A DNA stretch of 64,000 nucleotides from Lithodes maja (GCA_037953745.1 JBAKBP010003221.1:93891-157890), one strand, 5' to 3'; numbered from the stretch's first letter, positions 1-11,900 are shown. Notes: a model not told the origin generated them from the letters alone. Numbers and translations: made by a program.

Positions 1-3000
1 CCTTGACAATTTCATTCATCAGGTTCTGAAACGTTGCTGGTGCATTCTTAAGTCCATAGGGCATAACATTACACCGGTAAGTACTCCCGTCCACCACAAA
101 ACCACATACCTCTTTAGCGCGCTCGGACAAAGGTACTTGCCAGTAACCTTTTACTAAATCAACTTTAGACAAAAACCGAGCATTACCAATTTTATCAACA
201 CTATCATCAACCCGAGGAAGAGGATATGGGTTAGTTGGAGTCAAACCGTTTAGCCTACGGAAATCAATACAGAAGCGTACCTTGCCATCTGGTTTAGGCT
301 GCAGTGTTACGGGGGAAGTCCATTTAACGGTACCTTTCTCTATCAACCCTCTACCGAGCATATACTCCAACTCATCCCTCAGAGCGGGTAGTTTTATGGG
401 GGGCACACGGTATGGGATTGACTTAAAGGGTAGATGGTGCCCCACGTCAACATCATGCATAGCCTGAGTAGTGAGGCCTGGATGTTCAGCGAATACAGTG
501 GGGTATAAACCGAGCAACTGACGGATAGCTTCAAATTGCGGCTCAGGCAAATGGGCTATAGCCTCGTCAGCCCTTAGGCTCGAGTTCCCCGCCCACTGAT
601 CCGCTGAAACATGGTGATCCCAGCTATCCTCCTCTGAAGCTTGACTGTCCCCCTCTCCTTCTCCACCACGGCCGCAACAAGCCAACACAGGGACAGTGAG
701 AGGCTCAGAGGGGCGCCTCACATACTCTTTTATCAGGTTCACGTGACATAACTGATTCTTCTTCCTCCTGTCTGGAGTGGCAACAAGGTAATCTAGGTCC
801 GAAATTTTCTCCACAATTTTATAGGGTCCAGTATACTTCGCCGACAAGGGGTTACCCACCAAAGGCAACAAAATCAACACCTCCTGTCCCACAATGAACT
901 CCCGGAGCTTCACTTTGCGATCATACCTGTCCTTCATTAAAGCTTGTGACCCTGTTAAATTCCGACCTGCCATCTCCAGACTCTTAAGCATGCGCTCATG
1001 GCTTTCAAACACATACTTCAACAAGGAACAAGGCGGCACAGTTCCTTCCCAAATTTCCCGCAGCATATTAAGGGGGCCCCTGACTCGGTGTCCAAAAATC
1101 AGCTCGTTTGGACTAAATCCCAGGCTCTCACCAGGCACTTCCCGAGCAGCAAACAGTACATACGGCAATCCAAGATCCCAATCTCTTCCGTTATCAGCAC
1201 AATAACACCTGAGCATGCTTTTAAGGGTGGCATGCCACCGCTCAAGCACCCCTTGGCTCTCAGGGTGATACGCTGACGATACCACCGCCCGTATTCCATG
1301 CTGTTGCATTGTTTGCTTAAAGAGATTGGAGGTGAAATTGGACCCCTGATCAGACTGAATCTCCTCCGGGTACCCGTACCTTGAAAAGTACCACAACAAG
1401 TTACTGACTACCGTCTTAGCCATGCCGTTTTTCATGGGGTATGCATCGGGGTATCTAGTGGCAACATCCATGATGGTTAACAAAAATTTATTACCAGCCT
1501 TTGTGGGAGGGAGGGGACCAACCATGTCAACAACAATCTTACTAAAAGGGGGCCCAATTACAGGAATAGGGTGCAACGGAGCTTTAGGAATAACTTGGTT
1601 TGGTTTCCCGACCCGTTGACAAATATCACATGAGTTTATCCAGGACTGCACATGAGACTTCATCCCCGGCCACCAAAACAACTTCCCCAAAGCCGCCACC
1701 GTTTTTCTTACCCCCAAATGTCCTGCCAGCGGTGTGTCATGCGCCAAACTCAGTAGGCTATCCCTGCACTCCCGCGGCACCATCAACTGGTCCACTACCC
1801 CGGACCCCATCTTCCAGCTACGGTTAGGGTCTTGAAAACGCCGATACAGGATGCCATCTAAATAAAAAAAATCTCCCGGCTGTGCATCACCGTCCTCGTC
1901 GAGCTCCACAGCTCCATTAGCACACGTTTGGAGCTCAGGGTCCTCCAGCTGCAACCGACGTATATCTGAGGGTGCCAAGCGATCTAACTGCTCCCGGAGC
2001 AATGCATGACCCTCCCCGATACTGAGCTGCTCCCTCTGTCTCTCTCGATGTTCATAACGTTGCTGTCGTGGAGACTCGTCATGCCCAGCCTCGTCACTCT
2101 CGATGACAGGCCCAGGGGCTACTCCAGAACTAAGTAATGGTGCTAATACTGAATCACCCAGGAGAGCCGCCGAGTCAAAACTCTTAAAACCAACTCCAGC
2201 TTTAGCCTCCTCCTGTTGATCGTTCCTCTGCTGGTCTGAAGACGGAGGACTAGGCTGTGACACTTTAGCTGCCCGAGCTCGGGTGACAGCACACGCCATG
2301 GGTTGTGCCTGGCACCGCTCGACCCACTCTCGCTCTTCCCTACTCACGTCGGCCGGCCTCTCGGCAACGACTAAGGGTAGAACCTCAGAAGCGGGCATTG
2401 CAAAGTCGTTGCCGAGAAGAAGGTCGACGCCCTCCACTGGCAGTTTCTCCACAATCCCAACATCCAATTCACGTGCCACACCATCCACCTCCAACTCCAA
2501 CCGCACCAGCGGGTATGACCGAGTTGCATTAATACCCTGCACCACCACCACCCGAGCCGCATTTATAGGGTAGCCAGTCAAGTTTTTCATCAAAGTCTGG
2601 GAAGCACCTGTATCACGCAAGACCTCTACTCCATGCTTGCGCCCCGCCCACATCACGCAACCCCGTCCTCTATGGTCGCAAAAAACATCCTGAGCAGGGT
2701 TCGAGCCTCCCAGGTGCTTCTGCATTGGCTGTGCCTCAGCCTCTGACGAACTGCCCCGGGCAAACTCAGAAGGCTTCAGAGACACACCAATGTTGCAGGC
2801 CAAAGACACAGCTGCTGTAGGTGGTTTGCTAGGACAGACTCTTGCAAAGTGCCCCTTTTTATGACATTGATAACACTCTAACTCCCCTTTGGGCTTCCCT
2901 TGGTACTGGGAAGGGCCCGGCCCCTTCTTAAATGGGACGGTGCTAGTCTTGTGATCAGTCTTGGTATCATAACTCTTGTACTTGTTTGCATAAGATATAT

Positions 3001-4306
3001 TACTAACTCGGGGGGGTGGGGCGTCACGCCCCTTGTTACCTGCCTCACTACGCTGGGCAGACCCGCACCCACGAATTAATGATAGCCGGAGGTCAGCCAT
3101 CTCAGCTGCCTCCTGTAGAGTTTTTGGATTCTTTTCTTTAATAGTTAAAGTCATTTCTGCACCTGTACACTTATAAAACTGCTCGAGCAGAAACAGCTCC
3201 GTCAACTGTTCGGCCGTCTCAGCTTTCTCAGAACGTGTCCAGTTTGTAAGTGCATCTTTTAAGTCCCGGGCATGCTCAAGAAAGGTCGCCTCCCTAGTCT
3301 TTGTAACACCCCGAAACTTCAATCGATATGTTTCTGGTTGCAACTCGTATGCCCGTAGGACAGCTCTCTTCAATTCTGGGTAGTCAATGCAAGACTCTAA
3401 AGGCAGTGCATCATAAGCCTTCAGACCCTTACCCGTAAGTCTTGAGGAGACCAGAGCTGCCCACTTCTCTTCAGGCCAATTATGCTCCCTACACTTCTTC
3501 TCAAAACGATTAAAAAATTCTGTGACTTCAGTTTCACTAAATGCCGGCACCAATTTGACTAAGTGGGACAAGGACTGTTCTCTTACTTGGCCCTCACGGC
3601 CCATCCGAATCCCTGTCGACTCTGCACGAGTCTTATCTAAATCTATTTGAGCACAATATTTCTCTGAGTCGTATCTAAGCTCAGCCTCGTGCCTCCTGGT
3701 CTCATCCTCTTGCCTCCTAACCTCAATCTCATGCCTCCTAGTCTCATTCTCCTGCTTCCTAGCCTCAGTCTCATGCCTCCTAGTCTCATTCTCCATCTCC
3801 TGCTTCCTAGCCTCATTCTCCATTTTAGCAAGCTCGAGTTTAAATATCATCTCAGGAGACAGGCCGGAAGAGGGAGCTGCCACTACTGAAGGAGGGGGGG
3901 CAAGAACTGGGGAACCACCATACGCACCGCCCGAGGGCACTCCAATCTTCCAATGCTCATCCCTCTGTGGGAGAGTGCTAACCTCCGGCAACTGAGTGGA
4001 CGGCACTGTGGGAGTCGAGTGAGAGGGGATCTGGGGAGGAACCCCCCCAAACGCCCTCTCCTCCGAAACCCCATGTCGCCCACGCAACACCCAGGAAATC
4101 AGCTCCCCCTTGGACATCCCTCCTACATTGGATAGACCCAAAACCTTGGCTATCAGGTGCAAGCCATAAACATTCACCCCAGTCAGCCTCTCCTCCGTCA
4201 CATGGTACTGCTTACTCACAAAAAGTCTAGCATCCTCCTCACTAGTTACTAACGGCACCTCCTCAAATGGCATCTCTCGCTCCTCGTCAATACTAGGGCC
4301 CGACAT
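1..4306 (-). CDS. gag-pol polyprotein of Gypsy copy A (partial, no stop in window)
   Basis: The start is the ATG at 4306, equivalent to the gag start of copy B. Order along the protein: N-terminal gag region with a charged coiled coil (about 3660-3830), SCAN-like capsid region (about 3180-3560), CCHC knuckle (about 2835-2880), aspartic protease DTGA (about 2605-2620), HHCC integrase zinc finger (about 1620-1740), integrase core (about 1300-1560), and the start of reverse transcriptase (1-480). The stretches I translated show no stop or frameshift. The C run at the gag/pol junction has 7 C (copy B has 8), which keeps gag and pol in one frame. The polyprotein would supply particle proteins and the replication and integration enzymes. 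Over 1430 codons are visible. Integrase before reverse transcriptase is unusual for Ty3/Gypsy. Confidence 0.85.
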   Translation of the reverse strand, partial: MSGPSIDEEREMPFEEVPLVTSEEDARLFVSKQYHVTEERLTGVNVYGLHLIAKVLGLSNVGGMSKGELISWVLRGRHGVSEERAFGGVPPQIPSHSTPTVPSTQLPEVSTLPQRDEHWKIGVPSGGAYGGSPVLAPPPSVVAAPSSGLSPEMIFKLELAKMENEARKQEMENETRRHETEARKQENETRRHEIEVRRQEDETRRHEAELRYDSEKYCAQIDLDKTRAESTGIRMGREGQVREQSLSHLVKLVPAFSETEVTEFFNRFEKKCREHNWPEEKWAALVSSRLTGKGLKAYDALPLESCIDYPELKRAVLRAYELQPETYRLKFRGVTKTREATFLEHARDLKDALTNWTRSEKAETAEQLTELFLLEQFYKCTGAEMTLTIKEKNPKTLQEAAEMADLRLSLIRGCGSAQRSEAGNKGRDAPPPRVSNISYANKYKSYDTKTDHKTSTVPFKKGPGPSQYQGKPKGELECYQCHKKGHFARVCPSKPPTAAVSLACNIGVSLKPSEFARGSSSEAEAQPMQKHLGGSNPAQDVFCDHRGRGCVMWAGRKHGVEVLRDTGASQTLMKNLTGYPINAARVVVVQGINATRSYPLVRLELEVDGVARELDVGIVEKLPVEGVDLLLGNDFAMPASEVLPLVVAERPADVSREEREWVERCQAQPMACAVTRARAAKVSQPSPPSSDQQRNDQQEEAKAGVGFKSFDSAALLGDSVLAPLLSSGVAPGPVIESDEAGHDESPRQQRYEHRERQREQLSIGEGHALLREQLDRLAPSDIRRLQLEDPELQTCANGAVELDEDGDAQPGDFFYLDGILYRRFQDPNRSWKMGSGVVDQLMVPRECRDSLLSLAHDTPLAGHLGVRKTVAALGKLFWWPGMKSHVQSWINSCDICQRVGKPNQVIPKAPLHPIPVIGPPFSKIVVDMVGPLPPTKAGNKFLLTIMDVATRYPDAYPMKNGMAKTVVSNLLWYFSRYGYPEEIQSDQGSNFTSNLFKQTMQQHGIRAVVSSAYHPESQGVLERWHATLKSMLRCYCADNGRDWDLGLPYVLFAAREVPGESLGFSPNELIFGHRVRGPLNMLREIWEGTVPPCSLLKYVFESHERMLKSLEMAGRNLTGSQALMKDRYDRKVKLREFIVGQEVLILLPLVGNPLSAKYTGPYKIVEKISDLDYLVATPDRRKKNQLCHVNLIKEYVRRPSEPLTVPVLACCGRGGEGEGDSQASEEDSWDHHVSADQWAGNSSLRADEAIAHLPEPQFEAIRQLLGLYPTVFAEHPGLTTQAMHDVDVGHHLPFKSIPYRVPPIKLPALRDELEYMLGRGLIEKGTVKWTSPVTLQPKPDGKVRFCIDFRRLNGLTPTNPYPLPRVDDSVDKIGNARFLSKVDLVKGYWQVPLSERAKEVCGFVVDGSTYRCNVMPYGLKNAPATFQNLMNEIVK

Positions 4307-4521
4307 ACTGAAGTTCACCAAAAAATTCTCGAGACAAAAGTGTTAAACTCCCTTATGCAAGCACTAATTACTAAATTAACTGGAGTCTCTTAAATGCTCT
4401 CCTAATTGCCTTACAAAAAAAAAATATTCTTCAATATGTACGCTAAAGTACGAACAAACAAATGTTGTACAACTCTGCAAAAAATTATACTGTTCACAAA
4501 ATCCTAAGCAAGGTCGCCATT
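4307..4521 (-). other. leader of Gypsy copy A with primer-binding site
   Basis: About 215 bp lie between the LTR and the gag start. Two bases inside the LTR the minus strand reads TGGCGACCTTGC, the usual place and TGG start of a tRNA primer-binding site. Copy B has the same core (from 36866). I cannot name the primer tRNA with confidence. Confidence 0.6.
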
Positions 4522-6379
4522 TGTTACGACCGGGCACTCGGGTACACTAGGGCTCTTACACAGGACTCGAGTATGGCTCGCTGCCACAACGGAAAACACA
4601 CGATCCCAACCCCAGAGTACTGCCAGCCGAACAAAAAACGCCACTACCCTCCAGAGTTCTATCTGCTATAACGGGGTATACAAGAACTCGGTACTAGCGT
4701 TTCACACAACAGACTAATAATCACGACGGGAGTTATCTAGTCTGGTCAACAATCAAACAAAGAAGAAAGTACTACAACACTAAAGAATAGTGTTGGCCGA
4801 AGCCGAAGTAATCCACCCTTGAACTAAGAACTTAAGAAGTCCTCCACCCTCTACTTCGGATCGGCACTATTACGTTACGTTAAACAATAGTCCTCGAGCA
4901 TCAAGCAAGGAATCTTCTGATAAGTTAGATGCTTCTCGAATACTCATAAGAAGTAAGTATCGGATTTTGAACAGCAATTTAATGAATAACTCACTGGTAA
5001 TTAAAGGCTTTAAATTGACATAAGAAGAATTATAAGAATAAGCAATAGGATATGGCAAACATTAAGAAGAAGTACTCCGACAATGCACTGGCAATAGCCT
5101 ACTAAGATTGTGCTCGTGGGCCACTAATCTCTGAAGTAGCTAAGCGTGCCACACATGAAATCAATAGTGCTTAAACAATAATATACATAAGGAGAAGCTT
5201 CAATACTATGCTGTATCTGCTGGTCGAGCAAAGTCTAGCTGGGATATCTAAGGTTAAGAGACAATGGCTGAGCAAGCGGCTCGTAGCCTAGCGAGGTCCT
5301 TAAGACTGTGCGGCCAAATTACGGTAATTGACGGTATGCTCTCTTGAGAGATCCAGATCACTAGTATCTGGTTCTCTCCTGGCGATCCTCTCAAAGTCAA
5401 GCAAATGAGATAGCACAGTGTTGGGTGGCACAGGCAAAAGCCCTCACTCGCAACACAGTGCTAAACTCCCACGGTACACAGTCAGAAAGACCACCTAGGC
5501 GTTCCACGTCTCCGTTGCAATTGTACTGGTTCAACCGCAACCTAGTACTCATAGGAAATCACAACTCAGAAACCCTATCCCAGTCTAGCATTGCCTAAAC
5601 CAGCAGAAAACAGGAACATGAATAATCGCACACAGGGAAATGCATATACGAGTGCAACAAACATCAATCAATCCTATTCTAGTTAACCCTTCCAAAAATA
5701 GGCTATCTAACAGGCACTTATCTCGTGAGAACTCAAGCGATAATACTTTGGCTGACTAAATCTGCACCAAAGGGGTCATGGAGGTTAAACAGGGACGAGA
5801 AGAGAAGAAGATAGGCTGTTCAGAGAGTAGAGAAAGTTCACATCAGTCGGAAGAATATGGATAGTTGCAAGGGATATGAGAAGTCGCTTTGCCTGATGAG
5901 TTCTGATGGCTGGTGGCACGAACCTCTCTTTTTATACTCGGCCCTCTAGCGGCATATCTCAAACTACTTAAGGACCGCCCACTGGCAATCATGACGTCAT
6001 ATTCTCTCTCAATCTGGGATCGACAAAGAACTTCCCACGCGCTGAAAGGGAGGAAGGGAGGAGGGAGGAGGGAATTAGGCCTATCTGCCCGCGTGGCGCA
6101 CTCACTGGTCCCCGTTACGTAATATCTCTCTCTCTCTCCTCTCATCATTACATATAAGTCCCACACACAATACTTATAACTAATGATATAAAATAGAACT
6201 CGTTGACTCAGATGAAAACAAAATACATATTTATAATACTTATAGTACAACGGCTCACATAAACTAAGTTAGGAAACTCTACACAGACTACAGCCAAAGT
6301 TCCTGCCCTGACGATCCTAGCGAGAGTGGGGCCTGACTGGGCGTTCTGTACAGCATGCTCATACTCGACATGCGTCACA
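4522..6379 (-). repeat. 5' LTR of Gypsy copy A
   Basis: This 1858-bp LTR aligns with the LTRs at 34999-36863 and 48813-50670. Read on the minus strand it starts TGTGACGCATG and ends GGTCGTAACA, giving the TG...CA ends of LTRs. A TATA box lies at 5928-5936. It differs from the copy B LTRs at many scattered positions, so copy A belongs to a distinct lineage from copy B. Confidence 0.92.
5928..5936 (-). promoter_or_regulatory. TATA box in LTR of copy A
   Basis: TATAAAAAG on the minus strand, conserved in all three LTR copies. It probably marks the U3 core promoter, with the R region starting shortly downstream. Confidence 0.6.
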
Positions 6380-7692
6380 AATGCAAGAGAGACTATGTGC
6401 GAAAAAAGGTAGCAGAGTGGGTAAAGGAAGTGAAAACCCTGGCAGACATTGCGAAATCTGAACCACATGCTGCATATACTGCCTTCACATATGGTGTTAA
6501 GCACAGATGGACCTTTCTTATGAGAACAGTGCCTGACATTGGACAGATGCTCCAACTGCTGGAAGAAGCAATCAGAGGAGCATTCATACCTGCTTTAACA
6601 GAGATGGAAGGCGTCACACAAGAGCTAAGAGATCTATTAGCTCTTCCGCCAAGGTTCGGAGGTATGGGGATCATAAATCCAATGGAGGCAGCACCTCATG
6701 AGTACCAAAATTCCCTTAAACTTACTACGTCTCTGACAGAAAAAATACGGGAGCAAAATGAAAACGATGAGGTGGACGAAGAGGAACAACGAAATGCAAG
6801 ACAGGAAATTACAAAGAGCAGAGAAGAGAGACAGAAACATAGCCTAGAACAAATTAAGACCGTATGTAGTGAATAACTGAAAATGAGAGTTGAGATGGCA
6901 CAAGATACGGGGGCTTCAAATTGGCTCATATCATTACCAATAAAGGAAAAAGGCTTCAGCTTAAATAAACAAGAATTCAATGATGCCGTAGCCTTGAGGT
7001 ATGGGTGGCCTGTTTCGAACCTGCCGCTGAAATGTGCATGCGGTGAAATAAACAACTCAGACCACTGTATGACCTGTAAGAAAGGAGGATTCATCTGTAT
7101 CCGGCATGATGAAGTACGATACATCACTGCACAAATGCTGGATGAGGTGTGCCATGATGTCAGAATCGAACCGGAACTTCTGCCTATGGACGGACAGCGC
7201 TTGGCCCACAATACTGCAAATACTTCAAATGAAGCAAGAGTGGACGTAAGTGCTCGAGGTTTTTGGACGAGGGGACAACAGGCTTTTTTCGTCATCAGAA
7301 TCTTCAACCCAAGAGCACAAACATATCGTGAGCGAGGACACAAGGCGGCATACTTGAGAAACGAAAGTGAGAAAAAAAACGCTTATGAAGAAAGAATTTT
7401 GAACAGGGATCAAGGAAGCTTTACTCCTCTGGTCTTCTCATCGTCGGGAGGAATGGGACCTTCTGCAAGTGTCTTCTATGCCAGATTAGCTGAACAAATA
7501 TCGGAGAAAAAGCGCCAGCATAGAAGCCAAGTCATAACTTGGATGAGATGCCGGCTCTCTTTCTCTCTTCTCAGGTCTGCACTCCTATGTCTCAGGGGTA
7601 CAAGGTCCTCCCCGCTACAGAGGACAGGAGTGAGAGACTTGGACTTTGAAATGGTCGTGGCGGAGGGACGAATTGGGGAACAACTAGGTTGA
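6380..7692 (+). pseudogene. RT/restriction-like endonuclease protein, broken (RLE1-A)
   Basis: One frame is interrupted by a single TAA at 6874-6876; the two halves (to 6873 and from 6883) align end to end with RLE1-B. Visible blocks are the post-RT thumb region (FTYGVKHRWTFLMRT), the LPPRFGGMGIINP motif, a Cys/His cluster with CACGE and CMTCKKGGF, and the endonuclease region RVDVSARGFW followed by AFFVIRIF. RLE1-B has AFFDVRIF there, so the likely catalytic Asp is Val in this copy. The protein should nick target DNA and prime reverse transcription from it; this copy looks inactive. The RT catalytic motifs are not present in this fragment. Confidence 0.82.
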
Positions 7693-7790
7693 TTGTAGGG
7701 AGGTACTGGTACAATAAGATAAACTATAATGTAACTAGAATAAGATAGATTGTACACCACTTTGTAACTGTCACCATAATAATAATAATA
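6380..7790 (+). mobile_element. RLE-type non-LTR retrotransposon fragment (RLE1-A)
   Basis: The 3' half of an element whose protein matches RLE1-B (61665-63875, minus) from the fingers-to-thumb linker through the C-terminal endonuclease. The 5' part is separated by Gypsy copy A and lies left of the window. After the stop at 7692 there is about 90 bp of 3' UTR ending in a short (TAA)n run and then poly(A). Endonuclease placement C-terminal to reverse transcriptase marks the R2/R4/NeSL-like (RLE) class; I cannot fix the clade by eye. Confidence 0.85.
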
Positions 7791-7796
7791 AAAAAA

Positions 7797-7830
<34 letters not shown>

Positions 7831-7980
7831 TATAGAAGGAAACATGCTTACATTACTGTAATGTTTGTGGACATGCAGTAATGCAAGTAATGGACACTCT
7901 TCTGTAAATCTAAAATGGCTTACTTAAGAATGGAAAGGGGTGGCACCTTCTATTTTTTTTTTTTTTATATATATATTATA

Positions 7981-8010
<30 letters not shown>
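7787..8010. repeat. poly(A), (TA)n and poly(A) simple repeats
   Basis: The poly(A) tail of RLE1-A runs into (TA)n at about 7815-7833. A second poly(T)/(TA)/poly(A) block lies at 7952-8011. The DNA between has no recognisable feature. Confidence 0.8.
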
Positions 8011-8011
<1 letters not shown>

Positions 8012-8171
8012 GTGAGTGAAGTAACCATTTACAGGGCAGGCAGTTTCACCCGTATGGTTCCCCACCATAGGCCTTACCTTCCACCTACCCCGAGAACCTG
8101 GCCCTCGGTCTTTCAATTTCTCAAACAATTCTAACCATTATGAAGTACTTGCTATAAGGTCCATTTTGATT

Positions 8172-8175
<4 letters not shown>

Positions 8176-8260
<85 letters not shown>
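8176..8260. repeat. (CT)n microsatellite
   Basis: About 85 bp of uninterrupted CT dinucleotides; a shorter tract follows at 8479-8505. The Ser-Leu frames across it are artefacts. The remaining DNA from 8011 to 8945 shows no gene or recognisable repeat. Confidence 0.9.
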
Positions 8261-8261
<1 letters not shown>

Positions 8262-8945
8262 TTTTATCCTGAACATCTTTCCATCCACTTTCAATCACCG
8301 TACTTAACCGTCACAAGTCGCTCTCATTGTTATTATTTTTTTTTTCTCTAACTTTATCCAACCATCTCAGATTGCTCTTTTTCATTTTATTTTATTTGTT
8401 TTGCTCCAACTTCAGTCAATACCCAACTAGGCCAGCCCCCTCTCCAGCTCGCTTTCTTTCTCCCTCGCCCCCGCCCCTGCTCTCTCTCTCTCTCTCTCTC
8501 TCTCTTAACATTTTGTACAATTTAAGCATTTTTCCATAACTGCTGTCCTAGATTCGGTTACTCACTCAGATCCTGGCTCTCGCTCACTCTCTGGCTCTCT
8601 CCCTATCTTGATGTTGACGGCATTATTAATATCCTAAGCATTTATTAATACTCAACATCAGGGTGGAGTCGCCAGTTTAATCATAGGAAAATCATAGGAT
8701 ATAATTGGCGTGCTTCCTTTTAATTAGTAAGATCTTTTAGTTGTACCGGTGCCCAATGCCGAGGATTTATACATTTAACCACATAGCTGTAGGAGAAGTA
8801 GGCCAATTGCGTGTATGAGCCCATCAGAAAGGTTGACTATGATATGTGAATGTTATGCATACAACCAATTTTACATTAATAACAACAGCAATAATCTAGA
8901 TATGTTCCAGGAGAGATTTCCCGGGGTTTCTGAAACAAGGGAGAG

Positions 8946-11900
8946 ATGGCAGAGTCGGAAGCACCACGGGAAGATCAGGAGGTCGGCTTGGTAGAGGCAG
9001 AGGAACGGATAATCTTGGAGGACTATGTCCTAGCGGATACTAAGTGTCTTACGTGCCGAAAAACCAATGCAAGAAAGACGTCGCAAAAATGTTCCGGCTG
9101 TCTTAGATCTGTTCATTTAAGTTGTGCTAAGTTGACAAAGAAGACATCAGAACAACCAAACTGGAAATGTCCTTCATGCCCAGGGCCCACTGCAGGGCCA
9201 ACCAGTGCAACACCGGACGCCGACTTGATCCAACTTGTGACCAAATGGAAAGCGCGGATCCAGGTCCTTGCTCGGGTACCTAAAGGAGCCAGAATCCAAG
9301 TGGCGGAGGCCCTTACAACTATCATAAAGCAGGCCCTACAGCTCAAGACACCCCTCGCATGGGCACGGCTCCTTGGTTTCTCTTATGGGGCCCTCCGAAA
9401 ATCACCCAGAATCAACATACAAGACCATCTCCAGGTTTCACTACCCACCAGAGTGAAACATCAAGTAGCACAGTATATGGAGGCAAACAGGCTGGTGGAC
9501 CCCCCCGAACAGCAACCTAATAGGGCCCAGAAGCAACAGGACAAGGAAGAGGAAGAGGCTGAACAGCTACATAAGAGGGTCGCAGCGAAGCTGGCGGATA
9601 GTGACATCAAAGGGGCCGTCAGACTGTTGTCCTCTTCAGAAGGTTTTGCTGGTCATGGCACCAAAGTTATTGAAGCCCTACGAGGAAAGCACCCACCTAC
9701 ACCTCGGGACCTAAGCCTCACCCCAGCCCCAAATGACCAGATACCCCAACCTTTAGTTGTCACGAAGGAGCAGGTGGTTGCCGCTGACTTCATTCCCAGC
9801 AGGCTCAGCCGTGGGCCCAGATGGTATCTGACCCGCCCACCTCAAAGGCCTCTTGGGTCAGGGATCAGGAGCAGCTGGAGAGGCACTCTTGGAAACCCTC
9901 ACCAAATTTATCAACATGGTTTTAAGAGGGGAAGTACCTGACTGTGCCACACTCATATTTTTGGGGGCATCACTCTGTGCACTGGCAAAAAAAGATGGCG
10001 GTGTGCGCCCAATAGCGGAAGGGAACACCTTCCGCCGGCTTGCCAGGGTGGGTTTGAAACCACTTTCAAATGGCCTAGGTCGACACTTAAGACCAGTTCA
10101 ACTAGGTTTTGTAACTCCAGGGGAGTGTGAAGCTGCTGTACACGCAACCCGCACTTACCTCAGCCAAGCCCGAGATAAACGAGTGCTTCTAAAGATTGAC
10201 ATGCGGAACGCATTCAACAGCATTCGCAGGGATGTCTTCCTCCGTGCAGCTCGAGAGCACATCCCCACTCTGTACCCCCTACTTTGGCAGGCTTATTCCA
10301 AACCTTCAATCCTGATTTTCGGCGAGACGGTAATCTCATCAGCGACCGGGTTACAGCAGGGAGATACAGGTGGTCCTGTTCTTTTCTCAATAGGGGTGGA
10401 CACAGCAGCTAACAAAGTAAGGTCAGAATTGAATGTATGGTACCTGGACGATGCAACCTTGGGTGGGTCTGTAGAGAATGTCCTAACCGATCTAAACAAC
10501 ATCATAACTGACCTCGGCCAGGCTGGGCTAGTGATAAATGACACCAAATGTGAACTTATCCTCCTCAACCACACACCTGAAGAAAGAGAACACACTAAGG
10601 CCCAATTTCAAGGCGCATTGCCAGATGTAAAGATCCTTCAGGAGCACCAGCAAACCCTATTAGGTTCCCCACTAACTCTGGCAGCAATCCCACCAGCACT
10701 TCAAGGTAAAAAGGAGGAGCTTCAACGTCTTGTGAGTCACCTGATACACATCGATGCCCACTCAGCTCTGGCCCTTCTCAAGAATTGTTTCTCCATCCCA
10801 AAATTCCAATACCTTTTGCACACATCGATGACTTACACGAACAATGGTGGCCTCCAAGAATTAGACAACATAATCCGAGAAGCAGTGACCAGCATTACCA
10901 ACGTGAAATTACAAGACCGGACCAGGACACAAGCCACTCTTCCTGTCCGCCTCGGGGGCTTGGGCATACGGAGAGCCTCGGATATTGCCTCCCCTGCCTT
11001 TATCTCTTCCCTTATCGCGACCAATGATCTTGTAGTGTCCATCCTTTCTTCTCAACCCGGAATGATACTTAATAGTGACGTAGCAGAAGCGATTAACACC
11101 TGGAAGGAAAGTACAGGAGCAGAGGAGGAGCCTCAGGGTACCTCCAGGAGCAAGCAGGTTGCAAAAGCACGCCTCCAGGCAGCCGCCCGTTTGGAGAGTG
11201 GCTTGTGGTTACATGCCATCCCCATCCCACCTCTTGGAACTCACTTGGATGCTGAAGCGCTCCGGGTTGCCATCGCGCTCAGAGTGGGTGCGGCAGTTTG
11301 TCACCCACACACTTGGAAGTGTGGTGGGGGGATGGATGCTCAAGGCCACCATGCCTTGTCACGTAATCACAGTGCAGGCCGCCTGCCAAGACACTCTGCA
11401 TTAAATGATGTCATAAAACGGGCCCTGCAGAGTGCTAACCGTGCATCAATCCTTGATCCACATGGACTTCTCAGAGAAGACGGCAAACGGCCAGATGGGA
11501 CGACCACTTTCCCTTACAAGAATGGCCGGTGCCTCGTGTGGGATGCCACATGTGTTGACACTTTCTCCATAACCAACATCGCCAGAAACGCCAACGAAGC
11601 AGGTGAAGCCGCCCGGATAGCATCAAGTAGAAAGCGAGAAAAATATCAAGTCATCGCCAGAAGTCATCAGTTCGAGCCTCTGGCATTCGAAACTTCAGGA
11701 GTCTTCGGCCCTACCACCCTTAATATGGTGAATGAAATAGGCCGTAAAATCAGAGAAGTTTCAGGAGAACCCCGGGAAACCCTCTGGCTCAAGCAAAGAC
11801 TAAGGATGGCTATCCTCCGAGGCAATGCCACCAGCGTCATGAGCTCAGTACGACTGGGCCATGCCACTGTGAGAGGCCCGGGCAGGAGTGGTGTATCCGT

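Larger units (their letters stand above)
1..6379 (-). mobile_element. Ty3/Gypsy LTR retrotransposon, Gmr1-like, copy A (3' part outside window)
   Basis: The element reads right to left: 5' LTR (4522-6379), leader (4307-4521), then gag-pol running off the left edge. It matches copy B at 34999-50670 domain for domain but has no Harbinger insertion. Domain order is gag, CCHC knuckle, protease, integrase, reverse transcriptase; RNase H and the 3' LTR would lie left of the window. The outer LTR end abuts the RLE1-A reading frame exactly at 6379/6380, so this element inserted into that non-LTR element. The probable 4-bp target duplication is AATG (6380-6383); its partner cannot be seen. Confidence 0.93.

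Noticed and set aside
282..1619. plus-strand reading frames in 282-1827
   Set aside because: Antisense shadows of the minus-strand gag-pol of copy A; the equivalent shadows occur opposite copy B.
8166..8351. Ser-Leu repeat protein
   Set aside because: Translation of a CT microsatellite; same for 30832-30938, 51065-51118, 53401-53471 and 55980-56034.
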